Below, one piece after another: positions 1-12,974 of a stretch of DNA of 64,000 nt; positions within the stretch are counted from its first letter, which is position 1, and every line of letters begins with the position of its first letter. Position numbers and translations under genes: made by a program. The DNA is from Trichoplax adhaerens (taxonomy: Eukaryota; Placozoa; Uniplacotomia; Trichoplacea; Trichoplacidae): assembly GCF_000150275.1 (NCBI RefSeq), contig NW_002060947.1, positions 5,829,986-5,893,985 on the forward strand, written 5' to 3'. The notes under the pieces were generated by a model. That model was given only the letters and a program-made list of their open reading frames with translations. It ran no database searches and had not been told where the DNA came from.

Positions 1-699
1 GTGTATTTACTCCTACCTATGTACATACTTTATATGTAATCACGGCATAATTATCAAGGCTACGGATCAAATTAGTGGAGTTACATCAGTTNTATGTTGT
101 CACAGTTCAAAAATCAAGCTAAATTACGATATAGATAATACTAGTATTTACCCGTATAATCATATTATGACACTTAGTAATTTTCTATACGTAATTAGCA
201 TAAGCCATATATGAGAGTATCTATGGCAATATAATTTGCATTAGAATGATAAATTTTTGAAGCAATGGCTTATTTTGAGCGGGTTCTATATTCTTCATTG
301 AAATGCTATGTCAGCATTAGATTTTGTCAATATGAATAAAGATATTCGATCTTTATATCTGTGAGAAAATAAGATTTTTATCGAAGGTTTAATATGTAGA
401 GTGAGTTATTCTAGCAAGGATGTGCTGTTATTTAATATTTAAGATAGGGTTGTGTACGTTCCTGAAGCTTTTAGACTGGTAAAATTCGAAATCACATATA
501 CATTGTAGAATGGCAACAACGAGTTGCCAGTTACTGATATTGGCATGTCAACATATGCAATTATCATTATTATTTTCTATATTTACTAATAGTAGCATTA
601 ACAATGAAGTTAAGAACTTAGATTTTAGTAAAATCTCTTTACTAGTTATTGTAGTTAATCAAATCATGGTAAAAATATATAAATATGTCTTAGTTTTAG
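1..699. other. Intergenic or intronic DNA, no gene seen
   Basis: I see no recognisable coding exon here. One ambiguous base (N) lies at position 92. This stretch probably holds introns of the gene whose last exon starts at 700. The open frame extending back to 510 lacks lectin or linker motifs and is read as intron sequence. Confidence 0.5.
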
Positions 700-917
700 C
701 TTACGAGCATTATTCTCTTGCAGCAGATACAATCTACAAGCAAATTCAATCTTCTACTGCTGGTTTGCGAACAATATCTTCTCTTAATGGTATTTCTCTT
801 AATCGATGTGCCGTCTACTGCAGCATGATTTTAGCCTGCGATGAATTTATTTATAAGAGTTTTATGGTTAATGATATTTCAGAAAATGTATGTACAATAT
901 TAACAGCATCTTCTTGA
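700..917 (+). CDS. PAN/apple-like C-terminal exon of a CTLD-family gene (partial gene)
   Basis: This last exon follows a good acceptor (AG at 698-699) and starts in phase 1, as in the other copies. It encodes a Cys-patterned segment: an 'NGIS' motif, then Cys-x3-Cys-x5-Cys, an aromatic/Lys stretch and a final Cys-Thr-x-Leu just before the stop. The same pattern ends the genes at 6793-6989 and 17259-17446, so this is the C-terminal module of an upstream member of the lectin array. The spacing recalls half of a PAN/apple domain, but it is short and I could not identify the full fold. No lectin or linker exon of this copy is recognisable at 1-699, so it is either the end of a gene lying left of the window or an orphan relic. 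The frame is intact. Confidence 0.5.
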
Positions 918-1411
918 TTTGTCAAGAATTTATAACTATATCAGAATAAATTCAGCCATGTGAGACTGGATACGCTATAAGTATTTAAAAATTAACGATG
1001 ATATATACTCACAGATTAATCATTTTTGATGAAGAGAAAGCTTTTTTGCGTTACAAAACGGAATTACGAATTTGCAAGCTTAAAATATTTCTGTTCAAAA
1101 GCAATTTCGATGTTAAATCTGATTTAACCTCAGTTATTATTATTAGTTTGATTTAATAATTACGTTTAACTCGAAAATTTGAAAAGAGATTTATTAGTTA
1201 GCTACTAAGTATATATTCCTTTAATTACATTGACATGCAATATATTGACGCGATACTAAATTTTATCATTTTTAATCCGCTTTATAATTGATCTACAGCA
1301 AATCAAAGGATTAAGTTTCTATATATAATATCAATATTATATATGGATTACATATTTAACAAACGCTATGATTGCACAGGCTTAGCTAAAGATGCAAAAA
1401 CTATATATTTT

Positions 1412-1470
1412 TTGCGATCGTCGTCAACACTGGAAATGATTTAGCAGTAATATCTTCGATTGAAACCTGA
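1412..1470 (+). pseudogene. Small C-type lectin relic
   Basis: The stretch 1435-1464 reads NDLAVISSIE, which matches the 'G-G-D-L-A-I-I-N' segment after the second conserved Cys of the lectin domains in this window. Upstream, 'CAACACTGG' fits the preceding part of that region but in a shifted frame, and a TGA follows at 1468-1470. No full domain can be followed. It is best explained as a badly decayed lectin exon, but the match is short and could be chance. Confidence 0.25.
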
Positions 1471-4149
1471 TCATATCTATTAGACTAATTGAAATAGGTC
1501 TATGACAATACAGCTGATAAAAATAAATTATTACAACTGAGCAATTTCAAACCCTTTACTCAATGAATAAAATATGCACTTATGGCAGATGAAATAGTAT
1601 ATTAATGATTGTTTAAAACACGTCTTAGAGCTCATAATTATTATCTATTAACATTAAAAAATATCTATGAGCTGATAAATAGTTAATGCAGTACATATCC
1701 TCAAAGTTATGTTTTAATAATCCGATAAAATAAGCAGTATTTCACATTTTGTTATAGTAACAATATAACCAAGGTGATTAATAAACAAATAATCTACGGC
1801 TACTGTTTGTCATTTTTAATTAATTATGCAATGGTGAATTAATGTTTTTTCTGAAAATTCATAAAATATTAAACAAAACTTAGAGCAGTTAAACTGTAAA
1901 AAATAAATATTTGGTGGCTAAAGAACATCAAACCGATAACCGCAAAGTATGTATTAAATTTATTACTAATAATTATAATTGTCCAATAGCCTGAAATTGA
2001 GTAATCGTCTGGATAGCCATTCTTCCAATAAATTAGTTCAACCTTTCGTAGAACGATTATGAAATAGAACAGCACGAATGGAACCATGCAGTCATGGGCT
2101 TGTTATCACGTGCATGAATATTAAAGAATACTTCTTTTAAACTTTGCAATATGAAATAATATCTATTGATTTTTGAGAATAGAATGTATATGTTTGGAGA
2201 TGTACTTACGTATGATCAAATATTGTATTTACATAGCTAATTAGGTATTCAATACTTGCAACTAAATCGGTGTTTAGTTTTTCTAATGCTTTGCGCAATA
2301 ATAAAATATCCAGATTGGATTTTATTGCAGAAATAGCTACTAAGGTGAAAGTATTCCTTAGAAATAACAAATTTTGTTCTAAATTAAAGTAGTAATAATC
2401 TTTACGTTACTGGTGTAGGTTCAGCTATGCCTTAGCAAATCTCATAGTGTTATAATAACCGTTCTTTGATAAATCATTTATAAATTTAAGGAACGTATCC
2501 ACTGAACTGCTATAAGTTAAATGTTTACGTCAGATTATTCCAGTAATCATCATAATTAATTGAATGAAATCTAGCTTTAGAACTCATAATCAATTGCAAA
2601 ATAAACACTACATTAATTTATCTCCTCAACTGATGTTAACTAAATATTTGTGATTTATTTTGTACTCCTGTTATGAGGCGACGTTTATTAAAGAGGATGA
2701 AGAAGCTTGTTTTGCTTAGTCTCTTAATAAATAAATCTATATCTGTCGCTACAACTTCAAAATACATATTAAATGGATAATAGTTATCTACGATGCAAAA
2801 TTCAACGCTAACGCAGATTTGGTAAAAAAAAATGGTTACTATTTATGACAACATTGCCATATGGGATGACAGGATCAGAAAGACGTTTAGCCTGGATTTA
2901 ATGGCTAATCTAAGATTCTTTAATTGATAACTGAGAATGTATGAGTAATGTTGCAGTTATTAATTCGTTTTGTAGAGTTGATTATTATTTAAATACTGGA
3001 CGCAATAGTAAGGAGCATAATAAGCGAAATTAATATTCTGTTGCAATATAAAATGCGATGGCAAATATTGTCTTAAGTTTATGTATAACTCAAATAGGAT
3101 ATCTTGAAGTTTATCCTCCTTATTAATAAAAATCTAGAAGTACTTTTACATTTTTTTTGTGGGTATGACTTCCAACAGAATTTAGCAATTCTTGGCGACG
3201 ATTTTTTTATACTTGAATCGAATACAAAATATTACGAACTCTTTTTATTTAATGCTACTAATCTGTATCTCAAGTTATGATCAGTAGTTGGTAGGATTTA
3301 ATCCCTCATTGCTATAGAATAAGCAAAAATACGAGATTCTTAAAGAAAGTCTAGTTTCGGAAAATGTTTATTCTTGAGAGAAATTTCATTAAATTAATTC
3401 ATTAAAAGAAGTAGACTTATATTAGATAGACAGGCATTTGAGCATGAAAGATTAAAGTATCGATATGTAATCTTTATGTTTTACAAATGAAAAAATTATA
3501 ACTGGCTTTAATAAGAATCAAATGGTGTTTACAAGCATAAGTTAACTTAAAATTCTTTTACTAGTTTCCACTAATCATATAATTTTTGAATTTAGATAAC
3601 TTGGATTATTTTGGAAAGCGTAACATGTTTCTAATAAAAATTACTGTTTCTATTGACAAACTGAGCAAGTCAATGAGTATACCTACACTGTTATTGCGAC
3701 TTTAGTCATATTTAATATTTTTTGATTGGATAAAGGGTATTTTCATAATAGCTATGCTAACAAAAGCCATTAATGCTTTAAATTTTTTAATAACCGAAAA
3801 GTACTGAAAGGTAATGAGTAAAATGATTACCATCGTCAAATTTCTACCTAAATTAGCATATACTAAAAAAATATAATTTGATATTGAGAAGTAAACATTT
3901 TGGTCTTCTTTTATTGCATTTAATTATTAATAACAGCTGATAAAGAAAGAAGCAAAGATGATCTCATTCATATAACAAATTTATGGCATTGTAAAATTTT
4001 AATGATGGTTGAAGTAAATTCCAATTTTGGTCTGTCGACTGATATTAGGCTTATAAAGTGGTATTATTTGCGCGTGTTTAAATTTATGATATTTCATCGT
4101 TGTTGCACGAAATCGATTCTTGACTCAATAAAGTAATTATTTCGGAATC
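1471..4149. other. Non-coding stretch, no gene seen
   Basis: About 2.7 kb of AT-rich sequence between the relic at 1.4 kb and the first clear lectin gene. The open frames are short, hydrophobic or low-complexity and carry no family motif. It probably contains the promoter or first intron of the lectin gene that begins before 4621. Confidence 0.5.
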
Positions 4150-4192
4150 ATGCCAAAAGTTTTCAACCTGCTTTTTATTTTACACTTTGTGA
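4150..4192 (+). CDS. Candidate signal-peptide first exon of the lectin gene
   Basis: An ATG at 4150 opens a short frame reading MPKVFNLLFILHFV, with a Lys followed by a hydrophobic core like a secretory signal sequence. Ending at 4192 with a GT at 4193-4194 would leave phase 1, which fits the phase-1 start of the next exon at 4621. The competing, stronger-looking donor at 4189 (GTGAGT) would leave phase 0 and would not fit. It is the only hydrophobic ATG exon I found just upstream, but splicing to 4621 is inferred from phase and position only. Confidence 0.3.
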
Positions 4193-4620
4193 GTACGATT
4201 TATGCCGTTATACTAACAATTGTTGCTGTTATATAAAACACTTAAAGAATGGTTGACATAAAAGTTAAAATATTTAAACTCTGAAATCGTTGCTTGATAT
4301 CCATAATATCGTTAAACTTTATCATTGCCAATTTTGAAATTTCATTCTAATAACCTAATAAATTAACTGATATTTCAAGTTATTTGGATGTTCTTTGTGG
4401 ACTGCATGGGCTGGCCTTCCTAATGCAAGTAAATAGTAATTTTAGATAGATAACTTGTTGAAATTTGGCAGCTTTAATACCTATTTTAGGGTTAATGTTA
4501 TTTTTATTTCTACTGCATATTCTAGAGTTAAGATATAAATCTATTTCCGTTCTTAAAGGATGAATTCTAGCTAGAAATATTAAGTTCACGTGAATTTATT
4601 GATCACTTTTACACTTATAG

Positions 4621-6989
4621 TGGACAAATTTTGGTCACGAACACTGCCATCTATCGACTTATGCTACCGTGTATCAGATCATATGCATGATTTTTCAAAC
4701 AGTCGAAGTGATTGTCAAAAATTTGATGGGGACTTAGCTGTCTTTGATGTCTATGAAAAATATTTTCATTTTAGAGAAATTTACTATGAAAAGCTAGGAT
4801 TAAATCAGCATATGTGGTTTGGATTAAGAGATCATCATGGAGACGGACCAACTGTCGAAAGAAGGTGGATTACTGGTTCTTTCTTAGCTTATCAAAAATT
4901 TTTGGGAGAACCTCCTTCTTCTACTGGAACTTCAGATGATTGCTATATTAGTTCTGCGTTTGGAGATCATTTGTGGATTGATGATTTGTGCAGTCAGCTT
5001 CGTTTTTTCATCTGTGAGAAAGGTAATGCATGCAATCTAATATTTACACTGATATAATTTAGGTCAATCATACTAACCTTGATGAAAATATATGATTCCT
5101 TTATCGAGTACACTGCTGGTATACTACAGCTTTCCTATATTCGCAAATCTATCATATGAGTATCTAAAGCTTCTGCCCTTAAAACTTTGGTCAGGCCGGA
5201 AATTACTACAGTTATTACAGTCTAATCAATTTTTAATCCTACCTAATACTTTATAAAATTACTATGAATCTGTTTCTCGACGTTGTTTCCAAGTAAAGAA
5301 CGATCTCGATGCTAATATTAGCTTCGCGCTATGTTGATTAAAGTTTCACCACGTTAATAATTTTATTAAACTTTAATTTTACTGTTTACTTGTAATAGCT
5401 TGCAGCTATGATTTGGAATACAGTAATCGCTATTTTACCATCAATCAAGTCAATAGGACATGCGATGAAGGTAGAAACTATTGCCAATCACACGGTGGAG
5501 ATTTAGCTATCATTAACAATAGCGATTTGACCGATTTCTTGTCTGGCTATCTGACATGGACTCAATCAGTCTGGATTGGTTTGCGAGATATTAACAGTCT
5601 AGATAACTTCAATGCTTTCGTTTGGGTTAATGGAACTGTCGCTAGTAGTTATACGGATTGGGGTGTATATAGTCAAGACACTAAACGTGATTGTGTTCTT
5701 ATTCAGAAGAATAATGGCAAGTATAACTGGATTAATGTAGACTGTAATAGAACTTCGTGGACCCTGTGCGAATTTGGTAAATACTGTAGCTCCATTATAT
5801 AAAATTAATTTATAACCATATCCCAAATCAGCTGTTAGCCACTTCCATCTTTCATTTTTTAATTTGTCATTGAGTTAAAAGTTTCGGTACCTTAATTCTG
5901 CTCCTTTGATTTCATGGCAGTATTATTATTGACAAATTAAATTATAATATTCAATGTTTTTAGGTACAAGACCAGTTGCATCAACGACCGCTTACAGAAC
6001 GACTCTTTCCACTAATACAGGAACCAATGCAGAAGAAGGTACAGAATCAACCGAAACAACTGATATATTTGTCCAAACACAATATTTTTATATAAAATCG
6101 ATATTGGTGGATGCAGCTAATTCAGGTAAGCTTCATAAAGGAAGTAGCCTGTGAGTTATGAAACTGCTTAAAATAGCAAGTTAAGATGTTATTTATTGAA
6201 TCTATAGTCAAGATATTTAAGAAATATCAAGATTTGAGCAGTATTTTTGTGAAATCTCTAGAATTTTGACTTAGCTATCCCCATGCAATATTCAATGTAG
6301 ACAAGCAATATAATCCTTACATAATGCGCTTTATGGAGAAATGAATTTACTTTCTAAACTATGCTATTGCAACGTCAAGTGACGTATAAGGCAGAATAGT
6401 TCTCTAAATACGTCTTTCATAATTTTATAAGAAGTAGTATAGTCAAAGACAGCAATGAACAACAAATACGAATGACACTTTACTATATATGCCTAAGCAA
6501 AAGGAAAAATTCTACTACAGTATTCCTGAAATATTTATTATTATAAAGATTAATCTACTTCTATTCACGCAATAAAAGTTAGCAAGCGTTATCCGTTCTA
6601 GATGACTTAGTGTTATACCCTGCTTAAATTTACTTTCACGATAGATATTTACTTATTAAACGGTACCAATAGGATTCGTTATTTTGTAGATAATAACCAT
6701 ATCTTAAAAATGGAATAATTTATTCAATAGTCTATTGATAGCCAGTGGTTTTAATGAAAATGGCTGCTAAGATTGATGTAACGATTCTTTAGTTCAGATT
6801 GATTTCAAGCCGATCTTACCTCCATCCACAAATGACTTACTAGCGACTACTAAAATGCCAGGTATCACGCGTCAACAGTGTGCATTCTTTTGTGCAAGAT
6901 ACAATATTTGTGATCAGTTTTCCTATAACACTACAAAACTTAATAAACCGATGAATAATATTTGTATTTTGTATACTACAACTTATTAA
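4621..6989 (+). CDS. Tandem C-type lectin domain protein with Thr-rich linker and PAN-like tail
   Basis: Four exons join without a stop, all junctions in phase 1: CTLD1 4621-5022, CTLD2 5399-5776, linker 5964-6125, and PAN-like tail 6793-6989 (TAA at 6987-6989). CTLD1 shows the lectin-fold landmarks: the 'C-x3-DGDLAVFD' region, WFGLRD, a GEP-like loop (GEPP where Ca-dependent sugar binders have an N after the P), and WIDDLC near the end. CTLD2 has GGDLAIIN, VWIGLRD, WINVDC and two final Cys. The linker (54 codons) is rich in Thr and Ser and likely O-glycosylated. The tail carries Cys-x3-Cys-x5-Cys and ends in a Cys-x-Leu-Tyr-Thr segment. The product is probably secreted or extracellular; I see no membrane span in these exons. 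Sugar binding is uncertain because the EPN/WND calcium motifs are incomplete. The first (signal) exon is only tentatively placed at 4150. Confidence 0.75.
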
Positions 6990-7439
6990 GACTGAAATAA
7001 TTAATTGAAAAATGTATAGTGAAGCCTCTGCTACTGAAGCTACTAATGGTTTTATGTATTGGCATATTACTATATTTTGTATTCGATAAGAGATTAAAAT
7101 TGCCTCTCTTTCTATAATTTAGTAAAGATGTTCAGATACTTCTAAATTAGAAACTGACAGTGATAATTTTGATAAGCACATGAAATTTTTAAATATCATA
7201 GTAAACACGCAATAATAGGAAATAATATAATAATTTCAATCAGTCATATTGAAACTAAGTCTGTTTAACGAATGAATCTTATACTGCAATTTATCATTGT
7301 CGCTCTATCATTTTATCGGTGATTATTAAAAATTTACTCATCTGTGTGTTATATCATAATTAATAAGGTAGAGAGCATCTTCTGCTATTAATATAGTAAA
7401 TATGCTACATAATAATAATCGCCTTCCACATGAAATTGA

Positions 7440-7990
7440 TACATACATGAAAATGAAAAATATAAATTAAGTTAAATACGAAAAAATCTTTTAATCTTAA
7501 TTACCATAGTAATATTATCGAGCATATATATACATTACTAAATACAGATCATAATTTAGTAAGCATACCTACTTTATTCTAATTTATCATATTTTCCGTA
7601 ATTTTACTTGGTACAAGGAATCTTATAAATCTGTATTTAAAAATTAAAATAATGAATTAAGCTCGATACGAGAAGAATCTTTTAATCTAGCTTGCTGTAG
7701 TATTATCTTGGAGCAAGCGCACATAGTTATGTAATTAAACCAGCTTTACTTTAATGAGCGGTATTCTCTGTGATTTTGCTTGATTTATGGAATGTGATAA
7801 ATATATTAAAAATAAAGTAATGAATTAATGTAAGCACGATAAGAGAAAAATCTTATAAACCTGACTTGCTGTGATAATATCATGAAGCATCCGTACAGTA
7901 CGACGTATCCGATCATAATTACATTGTCGAACCAGCTTTACTCTAATTTCTTGTTCTATATAAATTTACTTGATATATAGAATGTGTCAT
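7440..7990. repeat. Degenerate tandem repeat, about three units of 165-200 bp
   Basis: Three successive units each carry an A-rich block with 'AATTAAG...ATACGA(G)A' followed by 'AATCTT(TTAATC)', then a 'TAGTATTAT..GAGCA' segment, a 'CAGCTTTACT' segment and an ending near 'GGAATNTGAT'. Units begin near 7442, 7638 and 7803. They are diverged, with indels. No protein is encoded. The repeat lies just downstream of the intact lectin gene. Confidence 0.6.
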
Positions 7991-10259
7991 CTGTCAAGAA
8001 GCAGATCGCTAGTACTTTAAGCAGTATGAGAGATCAATGACTGAAAGAGTCCTGCGAATATTATATTGCTTTTCTCAGTTTGTCGACATTTGTATTTCTA
8101 ACTAATGATCATTGACCTCTAATGATTTTTAATTAGCAACATTATATCGCTGTACTGTGATACATTACGCTAGAGTGAAGATCAAAATAATTCCTTTAGA
8201 AATATCAATCCGATACTCTATTACACTGCATTGAAGCTGTTAGATAAGCTATTGTTGTCAAAATTTTATGAGAAATGAATTAGATACAACTTAAAAATAG
8301 TACCAAAATCTGGTGCTATTGGCAATAATAGATATATATAAGTAGTGCCTGTGATAATGTAAGTATGTTGATTTCAGCTTTGTAGAATATAATACTAATT
8401 ATAGAATTTTATTCTTATACTAAGTTCTGAAAGGGTTGAGCTATGTTTTCGCAATTTTTATATTGTAAACAAGTTAGATAACTTATTTAAGCAGCTACGC
8501 TTTTCTGTCATTGTTGTTCTTAGTCCTTCTTTTCTAAGATCTGCTGTTGTAGGAAGTTTTCCTTGTCTGTCAAAGCTTGTTTGCTCTATTACGTAGTATC
8601 TCAATCGATAGAGAATTATTAATAAAAGCTGCTATTATAATATTGCTTTTATGATTTACACTATTATTACAGTTAGTAGAAGAGGTTTTGTTAAGTACGC
8701 TTACTCGACTTCCAAAAAAATTATATCTGAAAATCTTATAATATTTAACTCGTTCAGCCTTGTTCAGAAAAATCGCAAAAAGCTTGCGAATAGTTTGTTA
8801 CTAAAAAGCTAAAAATGTCCATTTCTTGCTAAGCTGCATTTGCTGCAATGCTCAAGTGTACCACTCGTATTATTTTATCGGAGCTAAATATTAGTTTATT
8901 TTATCAAATGTTTAATAAGCATAAAATTAAGTTTAACAGTCTCCATTAATGGATTAATCAAACTCTATAGCAAAAATATCTAAGTTCTATACAAATTAAA
9001 TTATATATAATTATCAAAATATTAATAATTGTACTACATGCTTAGTGGAGAAAGATACCGTACAAGTAGAACCCTTGAAACAATTCGAAACTTTTTCAAA
9101 TCTGTACTGTTACTTTGAAATGTTCCAATAATTAATGTACGAATTTTCTCATTTCGAGAGTAGCAGGTTTCAAAATATAAATATAGCTCATCTATGTGAG
9201 TCTAAAGGTTGTATTTTGTATTATACTCAAATGTCTATATATACTTATTATTGACGGTATTCTAAATATTACTGAAGTCAGTTGTCAGATTTGTCTGTTT
9301 AATACATATCGTATCAGTATTTAATATTAGCAGTAGATCCAGAAATTAAAGAAAATTTGAGAACGAGAGAGGTTTCGTGTAGTCTAGTTAGACTCCAAAA
9401 CTTCTGAGAGCACAGAATTATCATTAGTTGTGAAGAGTTCGAAAAAGTGAATAAAGGCAATAACGTTGATCAACATTAATAAATTTGATATCTATTTTGT
9501 ATTTGCTGAGAATGCCCAAAGACCTTAAACCAATTCCTAAGTAAACAAAATTCGCAATAATGATTTGCCTAAATAGCATCATTAGATTACAGATCATGAT
9601 GAAAGTAACAAGCACCAATTATTCCGTAACCATTGTAAATGAAATTTTCTATTCTTTTTAGGAATCGAAGAAGTTACACTGTACTTTTAATACAATGTCC
9701 AACTAATAGAAATTTGTAAAGTTCGCAAGAATAAGATATTTTTTATTACTGTTGAAGTGCAAATCGTTTATAATAATTACTCATGTCATTCAGGTTGCTG
9801 TATGTTTATTGGTATCAAACTAGTTTTCAACCTGATATATTACCTATTCCGGCGACTTTGTTGAGCCAGTCAGTGCCCATTTTGTTTTAAGAATTTATTA
9901 TCATCGTTTTATTGTTAAATTAGAGTACCGTCTTGCTTTAAGAGTAACATATTATTATCACAGTGAGAATTATTCACTGTGACTAATTTATTTATAAAAC
10001 ATTCAGTGCTGTAGTATGATATTAAATTTATTATGATAGATGTTTAGACGCAGTTTATTGCAGTGTTGCTTATCTGGAAATGCGCAAGAAGTGTTCTTCA
10101 TGCTATTACCAGACTGCGATTAGCTTTGGCCAACCGTACTTAACGGTATTGCTTTATGCACGATATTCGTGCTACTATAAAAAATGTACATACTGTCAAG
10201 CTTGTCTGTAGTAATAATAATAAAGTTAGATATAGATTTTGTGGTGACAAGGTAACTCT
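7991..10259. other. Intergenic stretch, no gene seen
   Basis: No coding motif was found. Around 9760-9870 there is a segment similar to one at about 15075-15165 (shared 'AATTACTCATGT', 'GGTATCAAACTA / GATATTAAACTA' and 'TTTTTAACCT' blocks), so part of this interval belongs to the same duplicated or mobile material as the large intron of the second lectin gene. Confidence 0.45.
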
Positions 10260-11440
10260 GCTGGATCGACTTTACGGATTGGGGTGCGTAAAGTCCAGAC
10301 ACTAAGTATGATTATGTTCTTATTCAAAAGAATAGCGGCATTTATAATTGGATTAATGTAGAGTGTAATAGAACTTCATGGACTATGTGTGGATTAGGCA
10401 ATATAATAGCTCTATCATATAACATTAATTTGTAATGTTTCCTGAATCAGCCGCTAGCAATTTTTATCTTTCGGTTTTAATTTGCCATTGAGTTAAAAGT
10501 TACAGCATCTGAATTTTACTCCTTTAATTTATAAGGCAATAGTGTTATTTAAAAACTAAAATTATACTGTGCAATTTATTTAGCTACTAAACCAGTTATC
10601 ACAACAGTAACTTATACTACAACTCTTTCCATTCATGCTGGAAACGAAATAGAAGAAGTAGAATTAACTACAACAACTGAAATATTTGCCCAAAAGCAAT
10701 ACTTTTATGTAAAATCGATATTGATGGATGCAGCTAATCCAGGTAAGTTTGAAAATGGAAGTGACTTAGTGGTTGTGATCTGTTTAAAAATAAAAGGTAA
10801 AAATTTTATCTATTGAATTTGCAGTCAAGCCCTGAAATCTTTCCTTAGCTATCAATATACGGTGTTAAATATTCACAAGCAAGATACTCCTAATCGTTAT
10901 GCAATACAACATATAAAGAAATGATTTTTACTTACAAACTACTTTATTGCAATGTAAAAAGGCACTTATGATACGATTATTCTTGAAATATGTCATTCGT
11001 AACTTTAAAAGAAAATCGTATTCGAAAGCATCAATAAACAACAAATATAAATAATACTTTACTGTTTGTACCTAAGCAAAAGATAATAATTCAACTACAG
11101 TATTCATGGAATGGTTATTATTAAAAAGATCAAAAGGATTCTATTTACTCAATAAATACTAGTAAACGTTCTAGAAAATTTAGTTTAGTTCGTTGCTTAA
11201 ATTTTCTCTCGTGATAGATATTTGCTTGAAGCTGTGTTGTGTATAGCATTTGTTATTTCGTAGATAATAGCCATATCTTAAAGTTAGAATAATTTATTTA
11301 GTGCTTTGTTTATAGCCAACGATTTTAATGGAGATGGTTATTAATATTTATTTAACGATTCTTTTGTTCAAGCCGATCTTACCAACATCCATAGATGGCT
11401 TACTAGCGAATAATCAAATGCAAGATATCACAATCTAGTA
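10260..11440 (+). pseudogene. Truncated duplicate of the lectin gene (CTLD2 end, linker, start of tail)
   Basis: This segment matches 5640-6860 through exons and introns. The end of CTLD2 (about 10268-10400) still reads YNWINVECNRTSWTMC, but has an in-frame TAA where the intact copy has Val-Tyr, and the conserved Cys before 'VLIQK' is Tyr. The linker exon (10584-10742; 53 codons, phase 1 at both ends) is open and Thr-rich and keeps its splice sites. The tail exon is recognisable only by 'CAAGCCGATCTTACC..CCA' near 11365-11385 and then breaks off. With the 5' half missing and a stop in the lectin part, this is a partial segmental duplication that has decayed. Confidence 0.7.
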
Positions 11441-12974
11441 AGAGATTCTATCCGCATAGATTAGATCCAGTCTAATGCTATTAAATTTACTGTATCCGTA
11501 TTAAAATGATCAATGCTTAATAACAGTTTAACAGATACATATTAAGCTATCCTATTAAGATATTTCTTCTAAACTTAGGAATTGTAATTTAAACCTGAGC
11601 AACCTTGGGGATGAAAGATGCAATCCTATTTAACTGGCTGGCAATGACTGTACTATTTTTGTTAGATCTAATCCTAAATTAAGGATATCGACTGTTAAAC
11701 GCTAAAGTTACAATTAAGGAGACCGTAAAAAATTTCTGAGATATACTGTAAACATACATAGAACGTAACATAGAAATAACGTACACGTCACGAAGGTTAC
11801 TTTCGTGACAATTATCATCTCATGTTAAATGCGATGCTGTATATTGATAAATTCTACAACTAATGTAGCAGATATAGAATTGCTACAATCAAATGCTAGA
11901 ATTATTTTATCGTTTTCTAATATAATAAGTTAAAATTCTTCGTTAATAATAAATTAACTAGAACGATAGAAGTTGAAGCATTATATATTAAGAAAGTTCA
12001 TATCCAATTATAATTTTCTACGTATAAATTATTGGATTAATTAAATAATCAGACAATAAATATTTATCTCATTAGAAAACCAGGTACTTTAGCTTTATTA
12101 CAAATACTGTGCACATGGTTATGTCTATAATTTTAATTTATATTGGTATTCAATGACTTACAAACTAATTTCCATCAACCATTAATTATTAGTCTTTTGT
12201 TGTCGACTTTATACAAATACCGCATCAATTTTCTTTTGACCAATTTTCATTTTTTATGTAGAATTCAAATTATTGATAACGGAAAAGTTGCTATTATTAA
12301 TAGATATCTGTATGCATTTGTGTAATTAAAAGAGTTTAATAAACAAATTCAAAGTTTTTCCTAAATCCAACCGCTGATTACGGTTCATAATTTAGTAGCT
12401 TAATTCATAAATCTACGCTTATCATCTCGAGGACTAGCTGAAATAAGACGGATATGCAGTTATCTAACTCATCTTTACTAACTATCATTGTAAGTTTCAG
12501 ATAATTTGATGATAGTCAGATGGCATTCTTATCATTTCAGTTGCAAATTTACTGATAAAATTGAAATTACCTCACGTCTATTACGTATAAATCTAGATCA
12601 TTTTTCAATTTTATTAGATTTTTCTCATTCCAATCTGGCTAATACTTGGTTTACCGTCATCAGGTCGGCTTAAATTTGCCTTAAATCGTAAAAAATTTAT
12701 TAATTCTGCGCAATTTAAGTTCAATTTTAATATTTATTAGTAAACACGGTAAGAATTTTTGAATTATTTGTAAAATTTCAGCGTGTTTTAGATGGAATCA
12801 GTCACTATTGTTAATTCGCAACCATGAATTGAGTTACATAATTTTGTAGCAATAATGTTTGTAAGTTAACGCATGCCAAATATGCTTGAAGATACTGTTT
12901 AGTCAGGAATATTATTATATATTTACTAAACATTAATTGTTTTATTTAATGAAATTTTGGACACCATGAAACAG
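11441..12974. other. Intergenic stretch, small palindrome, no gene seen
   Basis: No exon is recognised. A perfect 8-bp inverted repeat separated by 7 bases (GTCACGAA..TTCGTGAC) lies at 11787-11809. The promoter and first exon of the lectin gene that continues at 12975 should be here, but I could not find a signal-peptide exon with a phase-1 donor. Confidence 0.45.

Noticed and set aside
510-699. Upstream extension of the open frame at 510-917 as coding
   Set aside because: Residues before 700 show no linker or lectin motif, and a good acceptor at 698-699 restores the phase-1 start shared by the family.
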